A stretch of DNA of 64,000 nt from Rhodoferax mekongensis (GTDB lineage: Bacteria > Pseudomonadota > Gammaproteobacteria > Burkholderiales > Burkholderiaceae_C): positions 3,825,337 to 3,889,336 of the forward strand of contig NZ_CP132507.1 in NCBI RefSeq assembly GCF_032191775.1. The letters run 5' to 3'. Numbering within the stretch: position 1 is the first letter of the stretch; each line of letters starts with the position of its first letter. Of the stretch, positions 14,332 through 22,110 are shown one piece after another. The notes below the pieces were generated by a model. That model saw only the letters and a program-made list of their open reading frames with translations. It did not search any database and was not told the DNA's origin. Made by a program: the position numbers and the translations under genes.

Positions 14332-16092
14332 TCAGTCGTTGGCGTAGATGTCAACGTCTTTGGTTTCCTTGATGAACAAGCCACCGATCACCACGGTTGC
14401 ACCCGCAATGATGATGGGGTACCACAAGCCGTTGTACATGTTGCCGGTCTGCGCAACGATAGCGAAGGCAGTCGTGGGCAACAAGCCACCGAACCAGCCG
14501 TTACCGATGTGGTAGGGCAAGCTCATGGAGGTGTAGCGGATGCGGGTCGGGAACATTTCCACCAACATGGCGGCGATGGGACCGTACACCATGGTCACCA
14601 ACAACACCAGGTAGGTGAGGATGATGACAACCTTGACCTTGTCGAACTTGGCCATGTCAGCCTTGGCGGGGTAGCCGGCAGCCTTCAAAGCAGCACCCAG
14701 GTTGGAACCCAACAGGGTACCGGCGGCGGTCTTCTCGTTGCTCAGGTCAGCCACAGACTTCTTGGCAGCAGCCACGGCTTTTTCGTCCACGGGGTTGGCA
14801 GCAGACAGCTCAGCCAGCTTGGCTTCGGCTTTGGCCTTGGCTTCTGCGATTTGCTCGGGGGTGTATTTCACGTTCACCACTGTATCGCCGACTTTGATGA
14901 CAGCGGGTGTACCAGCAGGCGCTGCCACGTTGTCATACGATACCGAGGCACTAGCCAGACGTTGCTTGGCAATGTCGCAGCTGGAAGTGAACTTCTTGGT
15001 GCCCGTGGGGTTGAACTGGAACGAGCACTCTGCGGGATCCGCAGTTACAGTCACCTTCGCGGTCTGCTGTGCGGCGTACAAATCAGGGTTAGCTGCTTTG
15101 GTCAACGCTTCAAACACGGGGAAATAGGTCAGTACTCCCAACAAGCAGCCACCCAGGATGATCCACTTGCGGCCGATCTTGTCAGACAGGGAACCGAACA
15201 CGATGAAGAACGGTGTGCCGATGATCAAGGAGATCGCCACCATGATGTTGGCGGTAGGACCGTCCACCTTCAAGGCCTGGGTCAGGAAGAACAAGGCATA
15301 GAACTGGCCGGAGTACCAGATCACCGCTTGACCGGCAGTCAAACCGATCAAAGCCAAGATCACGATCTTCAGGTTTTTCCACTGGCCGAAAGACTCAGAC
15401 AGGGGCGCCTTGGAAGTTTTGCCCTCTGCTTTCATTTTGGTGAAAGCGGGGGATTCGTTCATGCTCAAACGAATGTAGACAGAAATGCCCAAAAGAAGAA
15501 TGGACACGAGGAACGGAACGCGCCAACCCCAATCCGCGAAGGCATCTTCACCGATAGCGGTACGTGTACCCAGAATCACCATCAGGGACAGGAACAAGCC
15601 CAGTGTCGCTGTAGTCTGGATCCAAGCGGTGTAAGCACCACGCTTGCCCTGAGGAGCGTGTTCAGCTACGTAGGTCGCAGCACCACCGTACTCACCGCCC
15701 AACGCCAAGCCTTGCAGCAAACGCAGGCCGATCAGGATAACGGGAGCAGCCACGCCGATGGAGGCGTAGTTAGGCAGGATACCCACGATGAAAGTGGACA
15801 AGCCCATGATCAGGATGGTCACCAGGAAGGTGTACTTGCGACCGATCATGTCGCCCAAACGGCCGAACACCAGCGCGCCGAAGGGACGCACGATGAAGCC
15901 GGCGGCAAACGCCAACAGCGCAAAAATGAAGGCAGAACCTTCGTCCAGACCGCTGAAGAATTGCTTGGCAATGATGGCTGCCAAAGAACCGTACAGGTAA
16001 AAGTCGTACCACTCGAAAACAGTGCCGAGTGAGGAAGCGAAGATAACCTTCTTCTCTTCCGCAGACATCGGCCGTGGGGCTGCGTTTGCCAT
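14332..16092 (-). CDS. MHS-family MFS transporter with a large periplasmic insert
   Basis: A 586-residue transporter. The ATG at 16090-16092 was chosen because GGAGAG lies 6 bases upstream and MANAAPRPMSAEEKK leads directly into the family's first span (ASSLGTVFEWYDFYLYG). MHS signature loops are present (GRLGDMIGRKY between spans 2 and 3, SDKIGRKW between 8 and 9), fitting the proline/betaine and organic-acid:H+ symporter family. Between spans 9 and 10 (about residues 330-480) there is an extra ~150-residue region with two Cys and a charged helical stretch (IAEAKAKAEAKLAEL). By MFS topology this loop faces the periplasm. The substrate is not evident. A terminator follows the gene. Confidence 0.85.
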   Translation of the reverse strand: MANAAPRPMSAEEKKVIFASSLGTVFEWYDFYLYGSLAAIIAKQFFSGLDEGSAFIFALLAFAAGFIVRPFGALVFGRLGDMIGRKYTFLVTILIMGLSTFIVGILPNYASIGVAAPVILIGLRLLQGLALGGEYGGAATYVAEHAPQGKRGAYTAWIQTTATLGLFLSLMVILGTRTAIGEDAFADWGWRVPFLVSILLLGISVYIRLSMNESPAFTKMKAEGKTSKAPLSESFGQWKNLKIVILALIGLTAGQAVIWYSGQFYALFFLTQALKVDGPTANIMVAISLIIGTPFFIVFGSLSDKIGRKWIILGGCLLGVLTYFPVFEALTKAANPDLYAAQQTAKVTVTADPAECSFQFNPTGTKKFTSSCDIAKQRLASASVSYDNVAAPAGTPAVIKVGDTVVNVKYTPEQIAEAKAKAEAKLAELSAANPVDEKAVAAAKKSVADLSNEKTAAGTLLGSNLGAALKAAGYPAKADMAKFDKVKVVIILTYLVLLVTMVYGPIAAMLVEMFPTRIRYTSMSLPYHIGNGWFGGLLPTTAFAIVAQTGNMYNGLWYPIIIAGATVVIGGLFIKETKDVDIYAND

Positions 16093-16261
16093 GTTGTCTC
16101 TCCAATCATTATGTTCAGCCCTCGACATGAAGGCTTGAACGTATTCTTGGAGTACCCACTGACCCTGCTCTGACGCGAAACCAACGCAGGCTTGCGCCAA
16201 ACTGACGCCCCTCTGACAGAATAGGGTTTAACCCTGCAGGGGCTTTTCACATCACGGCAAA

Positions 16262-16918
16262 TCAGGCCGTGCGCGAGGGTATACCCGAGGGAATGGCTTG
16301 CACGGCATTCCAGCGTTTGTCAGCGTCGTTGTCAGCCAACCAGGCGTCGCCCTCTAGGTAGGCGCGCAGCATGGGCAAGGCATCCAAGCCCCAAAACACC
16401 TTGCCGTCAACCTCATAGCTCGGCACGCCGAACACGCCCTGCGCAATGGCCTCATCACTATGGGCTTTGAGCTGCGCTTTCACGCTGTCCTCACCCGGTT
16501 CGCGCCCGGGAGCCAGCAAGGCCGTCACGGCCTGAAGCCGCGCAGCATCCGCCGCATCGGCTCCCCCTGTCCACACATGTTTGAACAAGGTCTCGCACAC
16601 ATAGCGATTGGGCAAGCCCTGGGCCTGTGTCGCAATGGCCAGCCGCAGCAAACCCAGCGGGTTGAAAGGATGCATGGCGGGAAAAGCCAGCTCCACACCC
16701 TGCCGCTGCGCCAGCCACTGCACATGGCGGTAAATCCAGGCCCGCTTGGGCGGCACCTCAGCCGGACCCAGCACCCCGTTGTGCTTGAGCAAGCCGCCCA
16801 GAAACACGGGCTTGTAGCGCACGCTGTAGCTCAGCCCCATGAGCGCGACAGGCAACTCCTCAAACGCGAGATAAGCGTAGGGAGAAATGAAATCCAGATA
16901 AAACGTGATGTGTTTCAT
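16262..16918 (-). CDS. 2-hydroxychromene-2-carboxylate isomerase / DsbA-fold (GST kappa-like) protein
   Basis: A 218-residue protein with the family's N-terminal strand and active-site region FYLDFISPYAYLAF, where Ser replaces the DsbA Cys pair, and the cis-Pro region GVFGVPSYEVDGKVFWGLDAL near residues 175-195. Family members isomerise hydroxychromene carboxylate using glutathione in aromatic breakdown, but many homologues have other roles. It has no signal peptide, so it is cytoplasmic. No aromatic pathway genes are adjacent, so the substrate stays open. It is oriented with the downstream transporter and the upstream YbaK fusion. Confidence 0.82.
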   Translation of the reverse strand: MKHITFYLDFISPYAYLAFEELPVALMGLSYSVRYKPVFLGGLLKHNGVLGPAEVPPKRAWIYRHVQWLAQRQGVELAFPAMHPFNPLGLLRLAIATQAQGLPNRYVCETLFKHVWTGGADAADAARLQAVTALLAPGREPGEDSVKAQLKAHSDEAIAQGVFGVPSYEVDGKVFWGLDALPMLRAYLEGDAWLADNDADKRWNAVQAIPSGIPSRTA

Positions 16919-16962
16919 GCGGGCTCCGGATGTGGGTAGTTTGTCAGGCTGAAGGGTGTTGA

Positions 16963-17736
16963 CTAGGCTTCAACAAAAGCTTCCGGGTGCGTCTGGCGCA
17001 AACGCTCGGTGATCTGGCCCCACATCACCTTTTTGGCGGCATCGTCGCTGCGGCCCCATTCGCGAATGTCTTCGATAGTACGGAAGCACCCTTCACACAG
17101 GCCACTGCCCGTGTCCATGCGGCACACATTCACACAGGGACTAGGAATGTTTTCGGCCATGGCGCCCACGGATATTGCGCGAGCAGCTAGCGTTTTGATA
17201 GCATTTTCACGCGCAAGGGTATCCAGCACGTTTTCTTCCTCCGGCGCTTCCACCACATCAGCCACCGGTGCCCCTGTCAGCGCCACCAGGTCTTGCGGAT
17301 GCAACTGGAACACCCCATGCGGGTGGCCGGCTGCGGCCCACACCTGCTCGAAGCGGAATAGCTCGCGGTCAATCAAGGTGACACCGGGCATGGCATGCGC
17401 CACCGGGCTCACCCCGCCGATGGAAAAGCCGGTGCGCTCCTTCACAAACGCCGCATTCGCCCGCGCCAGTGGCCCCACCAGCGCGGCTACCTTGGCTTCG
17501 TCCACACGCCGGTCGCCGGAGGTCACGACCAGCACAGCCGCCTCATCAGCAACCCGCTTGAAGATGATGCTCTTGGCAATCTGACCCACCGCCACGCCTA
17601 GCGCGTCTGCGGCCTGCTGAGCGGTACGCGCAGCACCATCCAACATCACAGGGCCATGGGGATGGTTTTTTTCTTGCAATGCAGCCGCTACGCGCTGCAC
17701 GCCTTCAGGTAATTCCGTCAATTCAGCTCCACACAT
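16963..17736 (-). CDS. YbaK-type aminoacyl-tRNA deacylase fused to DUF1289
   Basis: A 257-residue fusion. Residues ~1-170 form a YbaK/ProX domain (AKSIIFKR, VTSGDRRVDEAKVAAL, FSIGGVSPVAH), which hydrolyses misacylated tRNAs. Residues ~205-257 form a DUF1289 domain with its Cys motif PSPCVNVCRM…GLCEGCFRT. The two are normally separate proteins. The joining segment AIKTLAARAISVGAMA is encoded exactly by a family D repeat, so the fusion looks repeat-made. It starts 8 bases after the HMG-CoA lyase stop, suggesting co-transcription. Whether the fusion is cleaved or functions as one chain is unknown. Confidence 0.85.
   Translation of the reverse strand: MCGAELTELPEGVQRVAAALQEKNHPHGPVMLDGAARTAQQAADALGVAVGQIAKSIIFKRVADEAAVLVVTSGDRRVDEAKVAALVGPLARANAAFVKERTGFSIGGVSPVAHAMPGVTLIDRELFRFEQVWAAAGHPHGVFQLHPQDLVALTGAPVADVVEAPEEENVLDTLARENAIKTLAARAISVGAMAENIPSPCVNVCRMDTGSGLCEGCFRTIEDIREWGRSDDAAKKVMWGQITERLRQTHPEAFVEA
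17161..17201 (-). repeat. Family D dispersed repeat, copy 4 (in YbaK-DUF1289 fusion)
   Basis: Minus-strand reading GCTATCAAAACGCTAGCTGC then TCGCGCAATATCCGTGGGCG. It lies in frame exactly between the YbaK and DUF1289 domains and encodes their linker. Confidence 0.85.
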
Positions 17737-17744
17737 CTTTTTAA

Positions 17745-18653
17745 CTAGCCCAAGCGTTTGGACAGCAGCGCATTGGCCGCACGCGAATGCGGCTTGCGGC
17801 CCAGAAAATCGCTGATGAATTGGCCCGCGTCAATCAGCTTGTCGAGGTCGATGCCGGTTTCTATACCCATGCCGTGCAGCATGTACACCACGTCCTCAGA
17901 AGCCACATTGCCGGTGGCTCCCTTGGCATAGGGGCAGCCGCCCAATCCGGCCACCGAGGTATCAAAGTGCCAGATACCCAGCTCCAGCGACGCCAGCGTG
18001 TTGGCCAGCGCCATGCCATAGGTGTCGTGGAAATGGCCGGAAACCTGGTCCACGGTGTAGTACTGCAATGTGGCTTCCAAGGCGCGCTGCACCTTGACCG
18101 GAGTACCCACGCCAATGGTGTCGGCCACGCCCACGTGCTCCACACCGATGTCGCGCATCAGTTGGGCTACCAGCGCCACACGTTCGGGCGCGATGTCGCC
18201 TTCATACGGGCAACCCACCGCGCAGGAGATTGCGCCCCGCACTGCGATCCCGGCTTCTTTGGCTGCCTGGGCCACCGGGCGGAAGCGCTCAATGCTCTCC
18301 TCGATCGAGCAGTTGATGTTTTTCTGGCTGAAGGCTTCACTCGCAGCGCCAAACACCACGATCTCGTCGGGTCGGGACAGCACCGCCGCCTCATAGCCCT
18401 TCATGTTGGGCGTGAGCACCGAGTAGCGCACGCCATCGCGGCGTTGCACACCCGCCATCACTTCGGCGTTATCGCCCATTTGCGGCACCCATTTGGGACT
18501 CACAAAACTGGTGACTTCAATTTCCTTGAGGCCGGCATCCTGCAAGCGGTGCACCAGCTCGACCTTGATGGCGGCTGGCACCGGTTGCTTTTCGTTTTGC
18601 AGCCCGTCGCGCGGGCCGACGTCGATGATCTTGACGCGGGAGGGAGTGTTCAT
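17745..18653 (-). CDS. liuE: Hydroxymethylglutaryl-CoA lyase
   Basis: A 302-residue HMG-CoA lyase of the DRE-TIM metallolyase family. It cleaves HMG-CoA to acetoacetate and acetyl-CoA, the last step of leucine breakdown. Visible motifs are the metal and substrate-binding start KIIDVGPRDGLQNE, the HFHDTYG His pair of the metal site, and the signature VAGLGGCPYAKGATGN with the catalytic Cys. Length is typical. The other liu genes are scattered (24.9-31.0, 51.3-53.0 kb). It is followed closely by the YbaK fusion gene. No LiuR-type palindrome was found upstream. Confidence 0.93.
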   Translation of the reverse strand: MNTPSRVKIIDVGPRDGLQNEKQPVPAAIKVELVHRLQDAGLKEIEVTSFVSPKWVPQMGDNAEVMAGVQRRDGVRYSVLTPNMKGYEAAVLSRPDEIVVFGAASEAFSQKNINCSIEESIERFRPVAQAAKEAGIAVRGAISCAVGCPYEGDIAPERVALVAQLMRDIGVEHVGVADTIGVGTPVKVQRALEATLQYYTVDQVSGHFHDTYGMALANTLASLELGIWHFDTSVAGLGGCPYAKGATGNVASEDVVYMLHGMGIETGIDLDKLIDAGQFISDFLGRKPHSRAANALLSKRLG

Positions 18654-18796
18654 GGGGCGTACTCAGAGTTTCAAACGCGAAGCCTTGTATTAAACCGCGA
18701 ACCCGCAAGCCACCCCGGAGGGCCTGGGTAGAGGCATTGTTATAGTCACAGGCTTTTCCCGGAGCACCCATCCGGGGCACTTAAGAGGCGCCCGTT

Positions 18797-19504
18797 TTGT
18801 TAAGCATCTCCAACGCCGTCCTGACGCGGGGAATCACCCCGGTGTTCGACGGCCTGACTCTGCAACTGAATGAGCCCCGCATCGGGCTCATTGGCGACAA
18901 CGGCGCCGGCAAAAGCAGCCTGTTCCGCATGGCCTGCGGACTGGAGGCGCCGCAAAGTGGCAGCGTCACCGTGCAGGGCTTGCAAGCATTCCGCATCAAC
19001 GCCCAGCGGCCCAATCTCGTGGGCATGATGTTCCAGAACCCGGACGACCAGATCGTCTTTCCCACGGTGCAAGAAGAGCTGGCGCTGGGTCTGACGGCCA
19101 CCGGCTTGACGCGGCGCGAGGCCATCACCCGAGCCCGCGCTTTCCTCGCCACCCGCGGACTGGAAGCCTGGGCCGAACGCGCCATCAGCAGCCTGAGCCA
19201 AGGGCAGCGCCAGCATGTCTGCTGGCTGGCGATCCTGCTGTGCCAACCGGCATTGATCCTGCTGGACGAACCCTTTGCGAGCCTGGACCTGCCGGGCCAG
19301 GCCTTGCTGCACGAGGACATGGCGCGGGCATCGCAGCAGATCATCGTCTCCACCCACGTGCTGGAGCATTTGCGCGACTTTGATCGCGTCATCTGGCTGG
19401 ACTCTGGCCGGGTGCGTGCCGACGGCGACGCCGAAGCGGTGTGCGCAGCGTACCGCGCTGATGTAGCCGCCCGCATTGCGGCGCGCACTGCCTTGACGCG
19501 CTGA
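18797..19504 (+). CDS. bioM: Biotin transporter ATPase (ECF A component)
   Basis: A 235-residue ABC ATPase of the energy-coupling-factor type: Walker A GDNGAGKSSL (about 33-42), Q-loop MMFQNPDDQIVFP, signature LSQGQRQ, Walker B LILLDEPFASLD and switch His in STHVLEH. It powers biotin uptake with the adjacent bioN and bioY products. The start is a TTG preceded by AAGAGG about 8 bases away; LSISNAVL then leads into the fold. bioN begins 2 bases after its stop. The sequence ahead holds no box I could recognise for BirA or BioR. Confidence 0.88.
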   Translation: MLSISNAVLTRGITPVFDGLTLQLNEPRIGLIGDNGAGKSSLFRMACGLEAPQSGSVTVQGLQAFRINAQRPNLVGMMFQNPDDQIVFPTVQEELALGLTATGLTRREAITRARAFLATRGLEAWAERAISSLSQGQRQHVCWLAILLCQPALILLDEPFASLDLPGQALLHEDMARASQQIIVSTHVLEHLRDFDRVIWLDSGRVRADGDAEAVCAAYRADVAARIAARTALTR

Positions 19505-19506
19505 AC

Positions 19507-20124
19507 ATGGGCAGCCTTTACAGCGAACACCGCACCTGGCTGCACGCCGTGCCCGCCGGTTGGAAGTTGGGCCTGCTGGTGGTCGTGTGCGCAGCCATCT
19601 TCCGGCTTTCATCCATGACCCATCTCGGCGTGGCGGGAGTGCTGTGCAGCTTGGTCTACCTTTCACTGGGGCAAGCGATGAGGCAAGGGCTCAAACCCCT
19701 ACGGGCCTTGCTATTCACCTTGGTATTGGTGCTGGCATTTCACGCCGTACTGCAGCAAATGGATGTGGGCGTAGTCAGCGTACTGCGCATGGCCAGCGCG
19801 TGCTTGCTGAGCATTGCCCTCACCCTGACCACCAGCAGCGGCGAATTGCAGGACGTGCTGGAGCGCCTGCTGACGCCACTCCAACGCTTCGGCATCCGCG
19901 CAGATCGATTTGCACTGCAACTTGCCCTGATGCTGCGTTTTATTGAATATTTTTTTGTGGTCTGGAACCGTCTGGATGACTCTTACCGTTTGCGCACCGG
20001 CAAGGGCGGTGGCTTCCGGTTGCTGGCTCCGCTGACCATCCAGATGTTGCAAACGGCACGGAGGGTCGCAGATACACTCGACGTCCGATTGGGCGAGCCG
20101 CCCACCTCAAAACCGCGACAATAG
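19507..20124 (+). CDS. bioN: Biotin transporter transmembrane protein (ECF T component)
   Basis: A 205-residue inner-membrane protein with about four to five hydrophobic spans (LLVVVCAAIF, LLFTLVLVLAFHAVL, ACLLSIALTL) and cytoplasmic coupling helices carrying an Arg-containing motif (ARRVADTLDVR) of the kind that T components use to contact the ATPase. It links BioM to the BioY substrate-binding subunit. It is tightly packed in the operon (2 bases after bioM, 4 before bioY), which supports co-expression. Confidence 0.87.
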   Translation: MGSLYSEHRTWLHAVPAGWKLGLLVVVCAAIFRLSSMTHLGVAGVLCSLVYLSLGQAMRQGLKPLRALLFTLVLVLAFHAVLQQMDVGVVSVLRMASACLLSIALTLTTSSGELQDVLERLLTPLQRFGIRADRFALQLALMLRFIEYFFVVWNRLDDSYRLRTGKGGGFRLLAPLTIQMLQTARRVADTLDVRLGEPPTSKPRQ

Positions 20125-20128
20125 CCCC

Positions 20129-20695
20129 ATGCAACGTAACCATTCCATCGCCCTCGTCGCCCTGTTTGCCGCCCTCATGGCGGTGCTGGGCTTGATCCCC
20201 AAAATCGACCTGCCTTTTGGCGTTCCCATCACCTTGCAAACGCTGGGCGTGATGCTTGCCGGTTGCCTGCTGGGCCCCCGCCTGGCGCTGCGCGCACTGG
20301 TGTTGTTCCTGGTGGCTGTAGCCATCGGCCTGCCCTTGCTCTCCGGCGGTCGCGGCGGACTCGATGTGTTCATGAAGGCCTCGGCCGGCTACCTGTTGGC
20401 TTGGCCCTTGGGCGCCTTCGTCGCAGGTCTGGTCATGCGCGCGCTGCCCGCCGGCTCGCCACGCGGTGTTGCCCTGAGTGCCTTTGTAGCCTCAGCCATC
20501 GGCGGCCTCTTGGTGATCCACGCCAGTGGCGTAGTCGGTCTCATGAAAATCGCCGGCATGAGCTTCACCCAAGCTTTGATCGCCACCAGCGCGTTCGTGC
20601 CCGGTGACCTGATCAAGTGCGTGCTCACCGCCGTGGTGTGCCACACCGTGGCGCGCGGCCTGCCCGACTGGAAATTCGGCAAGCAAGGCGCCTGA
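20129..20695 (+). CDS. bioY: Biotin transporter substrate-binding subunit BioY (ECF S component)
   Basis: A 188-residue membrane protein with six predicted spans. BioY hallmarks are visible: GVPITLQTLGVMLAGCLLGPR, the GGRGGLDVF motif and GYLLAWPLGAF. BioY binds biotin at the outer face and can work alone or with BioMN. Its stop overlaps the start of the acyl-CoA-ligase-like gene (TGATG), so the ligase is translationally coupled to biotin uptake, an arrangement resembling Bacillus yhfU-yhfT-yhfS. Confidence 0.93.
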   Translation: MQRNHSIALVALFAALMAVLGLIPKIDLPFGVPITLQTLGVMLAGCLLGPRLALRALVLFLVAVAIGLPLLSGGRGGLDVFMKASAGYLLAWPLGAFVAGLVMRALPAGSPRGVALSAFVASAIGGLLVIHASGVVGLMKIAGMSFTQALIATSAFVPGDLIKCVLTAVVCHTVARGLPDWKFGKQGA

Positions 20696-22110
20696 TGCCT
20701 GAAACCCCGGAGCTGGTGCACAGCCGGCTGGTCCGCTGGGCCCGGGACCGGGGAACGGCACTCGCCATCCAGAGCGAGGCCGGAAACATCACTTTCGCGG
20801 AGTTGGCTCAGCGGGTACAAGCCCATGCGGAGGCTTTGTCTCGCTCCCGCGCACCAGCCACTGTGTTGCAAGACAGCGGCCTGCCGCTGCTGCAACGCTT
20901 GACCGCTTTCTTGGGCACGATTGCCAGCGGCCGTTGTGCTGCCGTGAGCGACCCGGCCTGGCCCGAGGCGGTGCTGACTGCCGTGCGTGCCAATCTGCCT
21001 GATACGCCCTGCGACAGTGCCGCACCTACCCCGCTGAGTCCTTTCTACACCGGCTTCACCTCCGGCAGCACCGGCCTGCCCAAAGGCTTCCGGCGTCATC
21101 ACCATTCCTGGACGGAAAGCTTCGCGCTGTGCCTGAGCACCTTTGGCGACGCTGCCTCCACCCGCATCCTCGCACCGGGTCGGGATTCACATTCGCTGTT
21201 TCTCTTCGGCATGTTGCTGGGCTTGTGGACGGGCGCAGGCGTGGTGGTGCAAGAGCAGTTTTCGGCTTCTGCAGCGCTGGCCACCTTGGCCACGGGGCAA
21301 ACACCCTGCCTGGTGGCGGTGCCCAGCCAGTTGCTGCTGATGCTGGAGTGGGCCGCCCACCGGCAACTGCCTCCCGTGCGTGGCGTGCGGCTCATTTTGA
21401 TCAGCGGCGCACGCTGGACGCGCAGCCGCACTCCGGACTTGCAAGCGCTGTTTCCCCAGGCGCACATCATCGAGTTTTATGGTGCCTCCGAGACCAGCTT
21501 TATCGCTTGGACCGAATCCCACCCTGACCTGCCCGACCAAGTGGTGGGGCGTCCGTTCGATACCGTGGAGCTGGATGTGCGTGGGGCCACGCCGGACAGT
21601 CCGGACGGCCTGATCTATGTCCGCAGCCCCATGGTGTTCATGGACTACGTGGGCGCGGCCCACGACCACACCGCCGCTCTGCGCGATGGTGACTGGGTCT
21701 GCGTGCGCGACCTGGGTCACCTGGACGCGCAAGGCCGCTTGTGGGTGGCCGGACGCGAAAGCCGCATGCTGGTCACCATGGCCAAAAAACTGTTCCCCGA
21801 AGAACTGGAAGCCGTACTGGAAGCCCACCCCGCCGTGGCCCGCGCATCGGTGCATGGGCTGCCGGATGCCCAGCGCGGTGTGCAGATCGTGGCCATCATC
21901 CAGTGGGCAACGGGCAGTGAACGCGCCGACCTGCATGCCCTGCAAAACTGGTGTCGCAGCCGGCTCGAAGCCTTCAAGGTACCGCGCCAACTTTGGGTGC
22001 ACGCTGATTGGGCATTTACGGCCAGCGGCAAGACGGACCACCCGGCCCTGAGCCGCAACTTGCCCTCTCCCCTGCACGAGGCCGCGCCATGCCTGACACC
22101 GCTGCGTTGA
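20695..22110 (+). CDS. AMP-forming acyl-CoA synthetase-like protein (YhfT-like) in biotin operon
   Basis: A 471-residue adenylate-forming enzyme starting at the ATG that overlaps the bioY stop. The P-loop-like A3 motif is YTGFTSGSTGLPKGF, A5 is EFYGASE, A7 is VRDLGHLDAQGRLWVAGR and the A10-like lysine lies in TASGKTDH. It should activate a carboxylic acid with ATP and pass it to CoA. It is shorter than typical fatty acyl-CoA ligases (~550). Its place after bioY mirrors Bacillus yhfT, which belongs to a BirA-controlled operon with bioY. A role in making or recycling a pimeloyl-type biotin precursor is plausible but unproven. The next gene overlaps its end by 22 bases. Confidence 0.82.
   Translation: MPETPELVHSRLVRWARDRGTALAIQSEAGNITFAELAQRVQAHAEALSRSRAPATVLQDSGLPLLQRLTAFLGTIASGRCAAVSDPAWPEAVLTAVRANLPDTPCDSAAPTPLSPFYTGFTSGSTGLPKGFRRHHHSWTESFALCLSTFGDAASTRILAPGRDSHSLFLFGMLLGLWTGAGVVVQEQFSASAALATLATGQTPCLVAVPSQLLLMLEWAAHRQLPPVRGVRLILISGARWTRSRTPDLQALFPQAHIIEFYGASETSFIAWTESHPDLPDQVVGRPFDTVELDVRGATPDSPDGLIYVRSPMVFMDYVGAAHDHTAALRDGDWVCVRDLGHLDAQGRLWVAGRESRMLVTMAKKLFPEELEAVLEAHPAVARASVHGLPDAQRGVQIVAIIQWATGSERADLHALQNWCRSRLEAFKVPRQLWVHADWAFTASGKTDHPALSRNLPSPLHEAAPCLTPLR

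Noticed and set aside
14071..16032. 653-residue open frame opposite the MHS transporter
   Set aside because: His/Gln/Gly-rich shadow of a coding strand; the real gene has membrane spans and a ribosome binding site.
18654..18796. BioR or BirA site ahead of bioM
   Set aside because: TTATAG-type bases occur, but no full palindromic box could be seen.
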